Source: Bacillota bacterium (GTDB lineage: Bacteria > Bacillota_C > Negativicutes > Sporomusales > Sporomusaceae). From it: a stretch of DNA of 16,214 bases. How positions within the stretch are numbered: the stretch's first letter is position 1; each line of letters opens with the position of its first letter. Of this stretch, positions 6,577 through 14,972 are shown in pieces. The notes beneath the pieces were generated by a model. That model saw only the letters and a program-made list of their open reading frames with translations, was not told where the DNA came from and made no database searches. Location: contig JAEZQV010000012.1 of assembly GCA_023441125.1 (NCBI GenBank), positions 1 through 16,214 of the forward strand, read 5' to 3'. The translations under genes were made by a program, and so were the position numbers.

Positions 6577-7401
6577 GTGTCAGTATTTACTGTTGGGATA
6601 TGTCAACTAGGAGTTGTGGCCGACAAACAGGCCAATCTTGTCAAAGCCAGACAGATGATCGCTGAGGCTGCGGCCGCTGGCAGCCGGCTGGTGGTACTGC
6701 CGGAAATGTTCAACTGTCCGTATCAGTCGGATTTATTTCCGCAATATGCTGAACCAGCGGCCGGCGGCCCGACGCTTGCCATGTTGGCCGAATGCGCCGC
6801 CGAACACGGCATCATCCTGGTGGGCGGCTCTATGCCGGAACGTGATGGGGCCGGCAATATTTATAATGCCAGCTTCATATTTGACGAACGGGGACAATTA
6901 ATTGGCCACCATCGCAAGGTTCACCTGTTTGACGTGAATATCAAAGGGGGAACCGTGTTTCAGGAATCCAAAACCCTGGCGGCCGGCAGCAGTATGACTG
7001 TGCTGAAAACCTCGCTGGGAACCCTGGGCGTGGCCATATGCTATGATGTGCGCTTTCCCGAACTGGCCCGGGCCATGGTGCTAAACGGGGCCGATATTCT
7101 GATCTATCCGGCTGCTTTTGGACCGGTTACCGGTCCGGCGCACTGGGAATTGTTAATGCGGGCCCGGGCCGTGGATAATCAGGTCTATGTCATCGGCGCC
7201 GCGCCGGCCTTGAATGCCGCCGCCGAATATAAGGCTTACGGTCATTCGCTGATTGTCGATCCCTGGGCCCGGGTAGTGGCCAACGCCGCGGCCGAAGAAA
7301 CGGTACTGACCGGTAAGATCGACCTACGGACAGTGCAGCGGGTGCGGGAAGAACTGCCCTTGCTGCGGCACCGCAAACCGGAGCTTTACCCCGGCTGCTA
7401 G
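6577..7401 (+). CDS. Carbon-nitrogen hydrolase (nitrilase superfamily), probable omega-amidase
   Basis: This is a 274-residue cytoplasmic enzyme. The nitrilase-fold catalytic triad is complete: E43 in VVLPEMFN, K114 in HRKVHLFD and C155 in ICYDVRFPE. The HLFD sequence after the lysine, the CYDVRFPEL block and the length resemble Nit2/omega-amidases, which hydrolyse alpha-ketoglutaramate or alpha-ketosuccinamate to 2-oxoacids and ammonia. This is the most likely role, but close relatives act on other amides or deaminated glutathione. The start is GTG 6577, with GGAGGGG 6-8 bases upstream. It is divergent from the HD-GYP gene and followed 37 bases later by a GGDEF/HD-GYP gene on the same strand, so the two may be co-transcribed. 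No biochemical link between them is evident. Confidence 0.88.
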   Translation: MSVFTVGICQLGVVADKQANLVKARQMIAEAAAAGSRLVVLPEMFNCPYQSDLFPQYAEPAAGGPTLAMLAECAAEHGIILVGGSMPERDGAGNIYNASFIFDERGQLIGHHRKVHLFDVNIKGGTVFQESKTLAAGSSMTVLKTSLGTLGVAICYDVRFPELARAMVLNGADILIYPAAFGPVTGPAHWELLMRARAVDNQVYVIGAAPALNAAAEYKAYGHSLIVDPWARVVANAAAEETVLTGKIDLRTVQRVREELPLLRHRKPELYPGC

Positions 7402-7438
7402 CAGCAGATTGGTAAATAAAGAAAAAGGCGGGTAAAAG

Positions 7439-9514
7439 GTGCCATTACGTGAGAAAAGTATTATTGTTATTGGATTCGCCTTACTGCTATTGCTATTGAG
7501 CATTTTTTTCACCGCCGACGCTATCCTGGCTGCCGGTTACAGCCAGTTAGAGAAAAGTGATGTGGAACGGAATGTAAAACGGGCGGTCAAGGCGGTGGAA
7601 AATCAAATTGCCGCCCTGGAAAATTTCGTTAAAGACTGGGCGCAGGCGGACGAGGCCTACCAATTCATGGCTTCAGGCGACCGGGCCTATATGGACAGGT
7701 TCATTAAAGACTCGGTTTGGGTGTCGCGCCGGCTTAATGTCATTGTTTATACCGATCCGGCCGGCCAGATTGTTTACGCCCGTGCCTTTGACTGGAATAC
7801 GCAGCAGGAGGTGCCGCTGGACAAGGAAACGGCTGCCAGGCTGGCGGCCGTTAAGCCTTCCGCCGGACCGGCGGCCGCCGCCGGCAGCTGCAAAGGGATA
7901 CTTACCCTGCCGGCGGGACAAATGATCATTGCGGCCAGGGAAATAACGGGCAGTCAGGGGAATGCCTCCCGGGGGGTACTGCTGGTTGGCCGGTATCTGA
8001 CCTATCAGGAAAAGGAATTTATCGCGGAACGGGTGCAGCTGGCGCTGGAATTTACCGGCTGGAACAGTGATCTGCCGGCGGATTTTTTATCTGCCCAGCC
8101 TTATTTGTCACAACTGTCCGAGGTGTATGTCAAGGTCCTGGATGAGAATTATGTGGCCGGCTATACGGTTATACCCGACATTTACGGCGATCCGGCGCTG
8201 TTTATGCGGATTCTGACAGGCCGGGCCATTGCCCAGCAGGGCCAGCAGATTTTGAATTATTTTATCGCTATGCTGCTGGTCGCCGGTTTTGTGTTTGGCC
8301 TGGTTATCCTGGTGTTGCTGGAATGGAACGTGCTCAGCCGGCTGGATAAAGTCGGCGGCGTTGTTAAAAAAATAGCCAAAAGCAAGGATCTGTCCCTGCG
8401 GGTGCCGGTCAGCGGCGGGGATGAGCTGGCCGAACTGGCCGTTCATATTAATAATATGCTGGGGTCGTTGGAAACCGCTCAGTCCAGCCTCTGGTACGTC
8501 GGCAGGCACGATACCCTGACGGGACTGTACAACCGGGCCGTATTTGAGGAGTATCTGGAAACGGCCAATGTTGCCGGCGACAGTCTCCAGATCATTGTCG
8601 TGGATGTAGACGGACTAAAACTGATCAATGACACGCTGGGGCATGCCAGCGGGGATGAACTGCTGCGGAAAGCCGCCGCCACGCTGCAGGCCGCCTGTCC
8701 GCCGGACGCGGTAATTGCCCGCTTTGGCGGTGATGAATTTGCCATTATGCTCAAAAACCACTCGGCCGACAGTGTCGCCGCTTTGTGCCGGGATATTAAA
8801 GCGGCCGTTGCCCGGACCAATAACGAGACCCCGGGCCTGGTGCTGAGTTTGTCGATCGGGTTTGCGGTGGGGACGGAGCAGGCCAATGACGCCACCGAAA
8901 TATTAAAAGAGGCCGATAATTACATGTACCGGGACAAATTACTGCACAACCGCAGTACCCGCAGCGCCATTGTCCAAACCCTGAAAAAGGCGCTGGAGGC
9001 CCGGGATTTCATTACCGACGGACATGCCCAGCGGCTGCAGGAACTGGTTCAACTGCTGGGAACAGAGCTTGGCCTGTCTGAGCCCAAGCTGGCGGAGCTG
9101 CAGCTGTTTGCGCAATTTCACGACATCGGCAAGGTGGGTATACCGGATGGAATCCTCTTTAAGCCAGGCCGGCTGACAGCAGAAGAAATGGCTATCATGC
9201 GCAGTCACTCGGAAATCGGCTACCGGATTGCCCGGGCGGCGCCCGATCTGGTATTTATCGCCGACTGGGTGCTGAAGCATCACGAATGGTGGAACGGGGC
9301 CGGCTACCCCCTGGGCCTGATCGGGGAAGACATTCCGCTGGAATGCCGGCTACTGGGGCTGGCCGACGCCTATGACGCCATGACCAATCAGCGGCCTTAC
9401 CGGCGGGCGATGACCAAAGCGGAAGCCATTGCCGAAATCCGGAAAAATGCGGGCAGTCAGTTTGATCCCGCACTTGTGGAAGTATTTATCGTTATCTTGG
9501 CAAAGTTGCCATAA
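7439..9514 (+). CDS. Membrane-bound CHASE4-like/HAMP/GGDEF/HD-GYP bifunctional c-di-GMP protein
   Basis: This is a 691-residue protein. TM1 is at about residues 8-28. An extracytoplasmic sensor follows at about 29-272 and looks like CHASE4 (NQIAALENFVKDWAQADEAY near its start). TM2 is at about 273-296 and a HAMP linker at 297-347. The GGDEF domain covers about 350-505, with intact RFGGDEF (428-434) and DVDGLKLIND (389-398). The HD-GYP domain covers about 515-690, with H529, H561-D562 (FHDIGK), H590, HHEWWNGAGYP (614-624) and LADAYDAMT. Both active sites look intact, so it could both make and degrade c-di-GMP in response to an outside signal. The RxxD inhibitory site expected just before GGDEF is absent (PPDA there), so classical product inhibition is unlikely. 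The start is GTG 7439, with aaggcggg about 8 bases upstream. It probably shares a transcript with the amidase gene. The sensor ligand is unknown. Confidence 0.92.
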   Translation: MPLREKSIIVIGFALLLLLLSIFFTADAILAAGYSQLEKSDVERNVKRAVKAVENQIAALENFVKDWAQADEAYQFMASGDRAYMDRFIKDSVWVSRRLNVIVYTDPAGQIVYARAFDWNTQQEVPLDKETAARLAAVKPSAGPAAAAGSCKGILTLPAGQMIIAAREITGSQGNASRGVLLVGRYLTYQEKEFIAERVQLALEFTGWNSDLPADFLSAQPYLSQLSEVYVKVLDENYVAGYTVIPDIYGDPALFMRILTGRAIAQQGQQILNYFIAMLLVAGFVFGLVILVLLEWNVLSRLDKVGGVVKKIAKSKDLSLRVPVSGGDELAELAVHINNMLGSLETAQSSLWYVGRHDTLTGLYNRAVFEEYLETANVAGDSLQIIVVDVDGLKLINDTLGHASGDELLRKAAATLQAACPPDAVIARFGGDEFAIMLKNHSADSVAALCRDIKAAVARTNNETPGLVLSLSIGFAVGTEQANDATEILKEADNYMYRDKLLHNRSTRSAIVQTLKKALEARDFITDGHAQRLQELVQLLGTELGLSEPKLAELQLFAQFHDIGKVGIPDGILFKPGRLTAEEMAIMRSHSEIGYRIARAAPDLVFIADWVLKHHEWWNGAGYPLGLIGEDIPLECRLLGLADAYDAMTNQRPYRRAMTKAEAIAEIRKNAGSQFDPALVEVFIVILAKLP

Positions 9515-9520
9515 GATAAC

Positions 9521-9549
9521 TTGCACAGCCTGATGCTATATGCTATAAT
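9521..9549 (+). promoter_or_regulatory. Sigma-A promoter of rpmE
   Basis: TTGCAC (9521-9526) and a perfect TATAAT (9544-9549) are separated by exactly 17 bases. Transcription should start near 9556, about 43 bases before the L31 start codon. This is the best sigma-A promoter in the window. It probably feeds rpmE and, by read-through, part of the translation cluster. Confidence 0.85.
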
Positions 9550-9598
9550 TATCACGCGTAATTTAAAGTGGCTTTATAAAGTGAGGTGCAAGCAAGCT

Positions 9599-9808
9599 AT
9601 GCAAGAAAAAATTCATCCCAAGTTTGGTGAAGCCAAAGTAGTCTGCGGCTGTGGCAATACATTTATGACTGGTTCGGTAAAAAAGGAACTGCGTGTAGAT
9701 GTGTGCTCCAAATGCCATCCCTTCTATACCGGTCAACAGCGCCAGGTGGCTGCCGGCGGTCGTGTGGAAAGATTCAACAAACGCTTTGGCAATACACAAG
9801 GCAAATAA
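9599..9808 (+). CDS. rpmE: 50S ribosomal protein L31, zinc-binding type
   Basis: This 69-residue protein is of typical L31 length. It carries the zinc-ribbon cysteines C16 and C18 (CGC) and C36 and C39 (CSKC), so it is the zinc-containing C+ paralogue rather than the zinc-free type induced under zinc starvation. It begins [14 protein letters not shown], a canonical L31 start, so ATG 9599 is preferred over the longer in-frame reading from 9521, which runs through the promoter. The putative ribosome site is gaggtg about 12 bases upstream. L31 bridges the large and small subunits. A strong promoter precedes it and two hairpins follow it. Confidence 0.97.
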   Translation: MQEKIHPKFGEAKVVCGCGNTFMTGSVKKELRVDVCSKCHPFYTGQQRQVAAGGRVERFNKRFGNTQGK

Positions 9809-9813
9809 AGCAG

Positions 9814-9888
9814 CAGCAGAGCAGCGATGCTCTGCTGTTAAACTATAAGTCATGAACAACTGCAGCAGGGCGGGAATGCTCTGCTTTA
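9814..9888 (+). terminator. Two tandem look-alike hairpins after rpmE
   Basis: Hairpin 1 is a perfect 10-bp stem, cagcagagca (9814-9823) with tgctctgctg (9828-9837), loop gcga. Hairpin 2 has a 7-bp stem with one G·U pair, gcagggc (9865-9871) with gctctgc (9878-9884), followed by tttactttat. Both share a gcagcag...atgctctgct layout. Hairpin 1 has almost no U-tract and hairpin 2 a modest one, so together they may give partial termination between rpmE and the DUF1385 gene. Confidence 0.55.
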
Positions 9889-9915
9889 CTTTATCATGAG
9901 AAAGGGGCGGGTAGC

Positions 9916-10806
9916 GTGAGTGAGAAGAAACCTTTTGTCGGCGGCCAGGCTGTCATCGAAGGGGTTATGATGCGCGGTCCGGAATATATCGCCACTGCCG
10001 TGCGCGAACCGTCCGGACAGATTACCATTCAAAAAGAACGGCTGACATCGCTTGCCGACCGTTATCCCATTTTAAAGAAACCGATGATTCGCGGGGTGGT
10101 GGCTTTGGCCGAGTCGCTGGTTTACGGGCTCAAAGCCCTGTCGTTTTCCGCTCAGGCGGCCGGTGAAGAAGACCAGGCGCTGTCCACCAAGGAAATTGCC
10201 ATGACCATGGTATTTTCCCTGGGATTGGCCATACTGCTGTTTGTGGTCATTCCGACCTATGCAGCCAAATATATTCACAGCGCGGTTACCGATCCGCGGT
10301 TGCTAAACACCTTTGAAGGCATTTTGCGGCTGTCCATTTTTTTTCTGTATATTTTGGGCATTTCGCTGATGAAAGATATTCAAAGAGTATTTCAATACCA
10401 TGGAGCTGAACATAAAACCATCCATGCTTACGAGGCCGGCGAAGAACTGAATGTGGCCAATATCCGTAAGTACAGCCGGCTGCACCCGCGCTGCGGCACC
10501 AATTTCCTGCTGATTGTGATGGTGGTAAGCATCATTATGTTTGCGTTTTTAGGCTGGCCTGACCTTTGGCTGCGAATCCTGTCCAGGGTGGTGCTGCTGC
10601 CGGTGGTGGCCGGTATTGCTTATGAAATTATCCGGTTTGCCGGTCGGAGTAAAGCCCGCTGGGTTGCCTGTGCCATTACGCCTGGCTTGTGGCTGCAGCA
10701 GCTGACTACCCGCGAACCGAGTGACGACCAGATTGAAGTAGCTATTGCGGCTTTAAACGCCGTACGTCCTGACCAAGATTTTGAGGTGAGAACAGATGCT
10801 GGATAA
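9916..10806 (+). CDS. DUF1385 (YqhQ-like) multi-pass membrane protein
   Basis: This 296-residue protein belongs to the DUF1385 family. Markers are the N-terminal [15 protein letters not shown] (8-22), YHGAEHK (161-167) and HPRCGTNFL (190-198), with hydrophobic segments at about 95-116, 137-156, 197-215 and 222-242. The conserved His/Glu/Cys residues lie at membrane edges and could bind a metal or be catalytic, but I know of no established reaction to assign. The start is GTG 9916, preceded by gaaaggggcggg. The gene overlaps prfA by 11 bases and is translationally coupled to it. This rpmE-DUF1385-prfA order is common in Firmicutes. It is not part of the ribosome as far as sequence shows. Confidence 0.9.
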   Translation: MSEKKPFVGGQAVIEGVMMRGPEYIATAVREPSGQITIQKERLTSLADRYPILKKPMIRGVVALAESLVYGLKALSFSAQAAGEEDQALSTKEIAMTMVFSLGLAILLFVVIPTYAAKYIHSAVTDPRLLNTFEGILRLSIFFLYILGISLMKDIQRVFQYHGAEHKTIHAYEAGEELNVANIRKYSRLHPRCGTNFLLIVMVVSIIMFAFLGWPDLWLRILSRVVLLPVVAGIAYEIIRFAGRSKARWVACAITPGLWLQQLTTREPSDDQIEVAIAALNAVRPDQDFEVRTDAG

Positions 10807-11863
10807 ATTGCAGGCCATCGAAGATAAGTTTCTGGAACTGGAAGGACGGATTAGTGATCCGGCCGTTATGACAGTCTTGGGCGAGTGGCAGAAGCTGACC
10901 AAAGCCCATAGCAAAATGGTTCCGGTTGTGGAAAAGTTCCGGGAGTACAAAAAAGCACTGCAGGCGATTGACGATGCCCGCGACATGCTGAAAGACAAGC
11001 TGGATGACGAGTTTCGCGAGATGGTGGAAGCCGAATATGACGAAGCCAAAGCCAAGGTGGAAACCCTGACCGACGAGCTCAGAATTTTGTTATTGCCAAA
11101 AGATCCCAATGATGACAAGAATGTCATCGTGGAGATCCGGGGCGGGGCCGGCGGCGACGAGGCGGCGCTGTTTGCCGGTGATTTGTTCCGGATGTACACC
11201 CGCTATGCCGAGAATCAGGGCTGGCGGGTGGAAGTGCTGGATGCCAATGCGCCTGATCTAGGCGGTTTTAAGGAAGTTGTCTTTTCCATTGAAGGCGATG
11301 GCGCCTATTCCAAACTAAAGTATGAGAGTGGTGTGCACCGGGTGCAGCGGGTGCCGACAACCGAGTCCAGCGGCCGGATCCATACCTCGACCGTGACGGT
11401 GGCTGTATTGCCGGAGGCCGCAGAGGTGGATATCGAAGTCAATCCGAATGATCTGAGAATTGATACCTATTGCGCCAGCGGCGCAGGCGGCCAGCACGTC
11501 AACAAGACCGAGTCGGCCGTGCGGATTACTCACTTGCCGACCGGCGTGGTAGTGCAGTGCCAGGATGAAAAGTCGCAGCTCAAGAACCGGGACAAAGCCA
11601 TGCGTGTGCTGCGGGCCAAGCTCCTCGAACTGGCTCAGGCCGAGCAGGCGGCGGAGGTTGCCGAAAACCGTAAAAGCCAGGTAGGCACCGGTGACCGCAG
11701 TGAGCGGATTCGTACCTATAATTTCCCGCAGGGCCGCGTTACCGACCATCGTATCGGCCTGACACTGCATAAACTGGATTTCGTCTTGAACGGCGATCTG
11801 GATGAACTGATATCGGCTCTGGTTACAGCCGGGCAGAGCGAGAAATTAAAGGATGTAGAATAG
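10796..11863 (+). CDS. prfA: Peptide chain release factor 1
   Basis: This is a full-length 355-residue class I release factor. It recognises UAA and UAG in the ribosomal A site and triggers peptide release. The GGQ motif at 231-233 (in [15 protein letters not shown]) contacts the peptidyl-transferase centre. The codon-reading PxT motif of RF1 is PTT at 187-189, in [17 protein letters not shown], which distinguishes it from RF2 (SPF). The N-terminal coiled domain covers about 1-100. Start ATG 10796 has the site gaggtgag just upstream, inside the end of the DUF1385 gene. The next gene, prmC, begins after a single base. PrmC methylates the glutamine of the GGQ motif, so enzyme and substrate are co-expressed. 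Confidence 0.98.
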   Translation: MLDKLQAIEDKFLELEGRISDPAVMTVLGEWQKLTKAHSKMVPVVEKFREYKKALQAIDDARDMLKDKLDDEFREMVEAEYDEAKAKVETLTDELRILLLPKDPNDDKNVIVEIRGGAGGDEAALFAGDLFRMYTRYAENQGWRVEVLDANAPDLGGFKEVVFSIEGDGAYSKLKYESGVHRVQRVPTTESSGRIHTSTVTVAVLPEAAEVDIEVNPNDLRIDTYCASGAGGQHVNKTESAVRITHLPTGVVVQCQDEKSQLKNRDKAMRVLRAKLLELAQAEQAAEVAENRKSQVGTGDRSERIRTYNFPQGRVTDHRIGLTLHKLDFVLNGDLDELISALVTAGQSEKLKDVE

Positions 11864-11864
11864 T

Positions 11865-12725
11865 ATGACGGAACAGTGGACGATTAGTTCAATTCTCAAT
11901 TGGACTAGGCAGTACTTCAGCTCCAAGGGGATTGAGAATCCTCGTCTGGATGCTGAGGTACTGCTTTCCCATATCCTGGGAAAGGATCGTTTGTATTTAT
12001 ACACCAATTTTGATCAGCCGCTATCGCCGGCGGAACTGGCCTGTTACCGGGACGCCGTCAAACAGCGGGCGCAGCGGCAGCCGGTAGCCTATATCACCGG
12101 CTGCCGGGAGTTTATGGGGCTGGAATTTGCCGTTAATCCGGCTGTGCTTATCCCCCGGCCTGACACCGAGATTTTGGTGGAAGCCGCGCTGGCCAGACTG
12201 ACAGATCGGACTGAGCCGGTTATTGCCGATCTGGGGACAGGCAGTGGCGCTATTGCCGTCAGTATGTTGGCCAACCTGCCTGCCGGGTCCGGTGTAGCTG
12301 TCGATATTTCGCCGGCGGCGCTGGCTGTTGCCCGGGAAAATGCAGACCGCCTGGGTGTTGCCGGCCGGTTGGTGTTTTACCGGGGCGACATGTTGGCGCC
12401 GCTGGCGAATAAAAAATTTGATGCGATCCTGTCCAACCCGCCTTATATTCCCGACCGGGACATTGCCGGCTTGAGCGCCGAAGTCCGGCAGGAACCGCGC
12501 CTGGCTCTGGCCGGCGGGAGTGACGGACTTACCTTTTACCGGTGCCTGGTGGCCCAGGCTGCCGACTATCTTAAGCCGGGCGGCTTTATGGCGGTGGAGG
12601 TTGGCATTGACCAGGCCGGTCCGGTTGCGGCCCTGGCGGGACAGGGTTCCCGGCTGAAAGCCGAGACAATAATCAAGGATTATGCCGGTATTGAACGTGT
12701 GGTTGTATTTACCCTGTGGAGTTGA
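11865..12725 (+). CDS. prmC: Release factor glutamine methyltransferase
   Basis: This 286-residue SAM-dependent enzyme N5-methylates the GGQ glutamine of release factors. Residues 1-80 form the helical substrate-binding domain (ending RQPVAYITGCREFMGLEF). The SAM-binding motif is DLGTGSGAI (122-130) and the catalytic amide-methylase motif is NPPY (191-194, in LSNPPYIPDRD). The length is normal. ATG 11865 lies one base after the prfA stop, so translation is probably coupled. Its 3' end abuts the threonylcarbamoyl-AMP synthase gene, with the stop at 12723-12725 and the next ATG at 12730. Confidence 0.97.
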   Translation: MTEQWTISSILNWTRQYFSSKGIENPRLDAEVLLSHILGKDRLYLYTNFDQPLSPAELACYRDAVKQRAQRQPVAYITGCREFMGLEFAVNPAVLIPRPDTEILVEAALARLTDRTEPVIADLGTGSGAIAVSMLANLPAGSGVAVDISPAALAVARENADRLGVAGRLVFYRGDMLAPLANKKFDAILSNPPYIPDRDIAGLSAEVRQEPRLALAGGSDGLTFYRCLVAQAADYLKPGGFMAVEVGIDQAGPVAALAGQGSRLKAETIIKDYAGIERVVVFTLWS

Positions 12726-12729
12726 TACT

Positions 12730-13776
12730 ATGCAAACAAAATATTTTAAAGTAAATCCTGACAAACCTGATTTATCAATATTGGCGGCAGCGGCCGAACT
12801 GCTGCGGCGGGGTGAATTGGTGGCCTTTCCCACCGAGACGGTTTACGGCCTCGGCGCCAACGGTCTGGATAGCCAGGCCGTGACCGGCATCTTTCAGGCG
12901 AAAGGCCGGCCGGCCGACAATCCGCTGATCTTACATATTGACACTATTGAAAAGTTGGCTGAACTGGCGGCCCGTGTGCCGGCCAACGCCCAGGCCCTGG
13001 CCGAACGCTTCTGGCCGGGACCGTTGTCGGTCGTGGTGGAACGCCGGGCCCACATCCCGGATGTTGTCACCGGCGGCCTGGCTACGGTGGCTGTCCGCCT
13101 GCCGGCATCGCCGGTGGCCAGGGAATTAATCCGCCTGGCCGGGGTGCCGGTTGCCGCGCCCAGCGCCAATACCTCCGGCCGGCCGAGTCCGACGACGGCT
13201 CAGGATGTACTGGCAGACCTTGACGGCAAGATTGCGGCGGTTATTGATGCCGGGCCCTGCGCCATCGGCGTGGAGTCCACGGTAGTTGACTGTACCACGG
13301 CGGTGCCGACCCTGCTGAGACCTGGCGGCATAACCTATGAAATGCTTATCGAAGTGCTGGGGGAAGTGGAAGTTGATCCGGCTTTGGCCGGATCGCAGAC
13401 CATTCCCAAATCGCCTGGCATGAAATATACGCATTACGCCCCGCAGGCGCCGATGACTCTGATTGAAGCCGGCGGCGCACAGACGGCGGCGCTGGTAATA
13501 CGGGAGATACGCGCGGCGCAGGCTGCCGGCAAAACGGTGGGCGCGGTGGTGTCGGCCGAATTGGCCCCGAGCCTGCCGGCGGCCACCGTAACGGCGGTAT
13601 ACGGTTCGCGGACGGACGCCGGGACAGTGGCCGCCGGGTTATATACGGCCCTGCGCAGTTTTGACGATAAACCGGTTGATGTCATTTATGCGGAAGGCAT
13701 TGCCGAACAGGGGCTGGGCCTGGCGGTTATGAACCGCCTGCGCAAGGCGGCCGGCTACCGCATTATCCGCAGTTAG
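12730..13776 (+). CDS. Threonylcarbamoyl-AMP synthase, Sua5 type (TsaC core plus Sua5 domain)
   Basis: This 348-residue enzyme makes threonylcarbamoyl-AMP from threonine, bicarbonate and ATP, the first step of tRNA t6A37 synthesis. The YrdC/TsaC core (about 14-200) shows FPTETVYGLG (33-42), the K58xR60 nucleotide-binding pair in AKGRPADNP, the SxN motif S145-N147 (APSANTSG) and GVESTVVD (180-187). The Sua5 C-terminal domain (about 235-345) is present, joined by the KSPGMKYTHYAPQ linker typical of Sua5 proteins such as B. subtilis YwlC. I chose ATG 12730, with ggag at 12717-12720, because the longer in-frame reading from 12682 lies within prmC. It is followed by the MntP-like gene after 57 bases. 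Confidence 0.95.
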   Translation: MQTKYFKVNPDKPDLSILAAAAELLRRGELVAFPTETVYGLGANGLDSQAVTGIFQAKGRPADNPLILHIDTIEKLAELAARVPANAQALAERFWPGPLSVVVERRAHIPDVVTGGLATVAVRLPASPVARELIRLAGVPVAAPSANTSGRPSPTTAQDVLADLDGKIAAVIDAGPCAIGVESTVVDCTTAVPTLLRPGGITYEMLIEVLGEVEVDPALAGSQTIPKSPGMKYTHYAPQAPMTLIEAGGAQTAALVIREIRAAQAAGKTVGAVVSAELAPSLPAATVTAVYGSRTDAGTVAAGLYTALRSFDDKPVDVIYAEGIAEQGLGLAVMNRLRKAAGYRIIRS

Positions 13777-13792
13777 GCAATGCTCATATTGT

Positions 13793-13825
13793 CCCCTGCT
13801 GGCACATATACATTACCAGCGGGGG
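13793..13825 (+). promoter_or_regulatory. Hairpin abutting the ribosome site of the MntP-like gene
   Basis: A 10-bp stem pairs cccctgctgg (13793-13802) with ccagcggggg (13816-13825), with one G·U pair and a 13-base loop. The right arm covers the first half of the G-rich stretch (13821-13830) that must serve as ribosome-binding site for the GTG at 13834. It could limit translation or act as a weak attenuator. It is too short to be a yybP-ykoY manganese riboswitch. Confidence 0.35.
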
Positions 13826-13833
13826 TGGGGAAT

Positions 13834-14427
13834 GTGAGCATCTTTGAACTGATTGTCCTGAGTGCGGCTTTAGGCACGGATTTATTTTCGGTCGCGGTGC
13901 CGCTTGGCATGAACAAAGTGCGGCGCCTGGTTATTGTCCGGTCAGCTGTCGTGTTTGCCGTTTTTCATATCATCATGATTTTAGTGGGTTACCATTTCGG
14001 TCATTGGCTGGGAACGGTTGTTGAGCACGTCGGCGCCTATCACATTGACTGGCCGGCAGCCAGTGTGCAGAACTTTGCCACCATTATCGGCGCTTTGGTG
14101 CTGGCCGGCCTGGGCATCAATATGATCAAAGACAATGTGGATAGCCAGGCCGATACTGCGCCGGCCAACCCGCTGCGCGGCGCCGCGCTGTGCGTGCTGG
14201 CAACCAGTGTCAGCATCGATGCGCTGGCTGCCGGCTTTAGCCTGGGGATGATTGATGTTGATTTATTACGCCTGAGTATCATCCTGGGCGTGGTCATTTT
14301 TATTATTGCCTTGCTGGGACTCGGACTGGGGCGCAAACTGGGCCGGTACATCGGTGAGCGGGCCGAACTGATCGGCGGCATGGTGCTGCTGTTATTAGGC
14401 ATACATATTTTATGGACGACAATATAA
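13834..14427 (+). CDS. MntP-like (DUF204) membrane protein, putative manganese efflux pump
   Basis: The predicted 197-residue protein has about six membrane segments and the two-fold repeat of the MntP family. Conserved acidic residues lie in membrane helices at D16 (ALGTDLFSVAVPLG) and D129 (TSVSIDALAAGFSLG). MntP exports Mn(II). Typical members read MDAF at the first site and this one reads TDLF, so it may be a divergent member with different specificity. The start is GTG 13834, which gives the normal family N-terminus just before the first helix and has a G-rich site immediately upstream. The in-frame ATG at 13780 has no ribosome site and would add a non-conserved 18-residue leader. B. subtilis has a related gene at the same place in this cluster. 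The gene is downstream of the Sua5-type synthase and upstream of the YwlE-like phosphatase. Confidence 0.8.
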   Translation: MSIFELIVLSAALGTDLFSVAVPLGMNKVRRLVIVRSAVVFAVFHIIMILVGYHFGHWLGTVVEHVGAYHIDWPAASVQNFATIIGALVLAGLGINMIKDNVDSQADTAPANPLRGAALCVLATSVSIDALAAGFSLGMIDVDLLRLSIILGVVIFIIALLGLGLGRKLGRYIGERAELIGGMVLLLLGIHILWTTI

Positions 14428-14453
14428 AATAGCATAGGAGGGGTTGAACCGAT

Positions 14454-14918
14454 ATGTTTAAGATTTTGCTGGTATGCACCGGTAATACCTGTCGCAGTCC
14501 CATGGCCGCCGCCCTGCTGGCTGCCATGGTTGAGAAAGCAGGCCTGGCCGATAAAATCAGTGTGGAATCGGCGGGGCTTGCCGCCTGGGGGCAGCCGGCC
14601 TCCGCGCCGGCCCTGGCTGTTATGCGTCAGGCCGGACTCAGTGTGGACAAGCATCGCTCGCGTCAACTGGTGCCGGCACAACTGGCCGCTGCCGACCTTA
14701 TTCTTACGATGACCGCGGCCCACAAACGGGCGGTGGCAGGTATGGCGCCAGGGATGGTGGGCAAAATATACACACTGGCGGAATTTGCCGGTGAAGCCGG
14801 TGATGTGCAGGATCCCTTCGGCGGCAGCGTGGCCGAATACCGGGCCTGTGCCGGCCAGTTGGAACGTCTGCTTACGCAATCCTGGGAAAATATTGTCAGA
14901 TCGGCAGGAAAAAAGTAA
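14454..14918 (+). CDS. Low-molecular-weight phosphatase, YwlE-like (probable protein-arginine phosphatase)
   Basis: This 154-residue member of the low-molecular-weight protein-tyrosine-phosphatase fold has the P-loop CTGNTCRS at residues 8-15 (nucleophile C8, R14) and the general acid D120 in DPFGG. Position 12 is threonine. In B. subtilis YwlE the corresponding Thr selects phosphoarginine over phosphotyrosine, so this is probably a protein-arginine phosphatase that counteracts an McsB-type arginine kinase. The kinase gene is not in this window. The ribosome site AGGAGGGG (14436-14443) is strong and 10 bases from ATG 14454. The position between the MntP-like gene and rpiB matches the B. subtilis ywlD-ywlE-ywlF order, which supports orthology. 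Confidence 0.88.
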   Translation: MFKILLVCTGNTCRSPMAAALLAAMVEKAGLADKISVESAGLAAWGQPASAPALAVMRQAGLSVDKHRSRQLVPAQLAAADLILTMTAAHKRAVAGMAPGMVGKIYTLAEFAGEAGDVQDPFGGSVAEYRACAGQLERLLTQSWENIVRSAGKK

Positions 14919-14972
14919 TTAACGTGGAAAAAATGAAAAGACGTTAAATACGACATAGGAAGGGTTATGGAC

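Noticed and set aside
13776..13833. A yybP-ykoY manganese riboswitch before the MntP-like gene.
   Set aside because: The gap is only 57 bases and lacks the conserved paired loops of that riboswitch. Only a simple hairpin is present.
14919..14947. Inverted repeat ttaacgt...acgttaa between the YwlE-like gene and rpiB.
   Set aside because: It is a 7-bp AT-rich stem with a 15-base loop and no U-tract, too weak to call a terminator.
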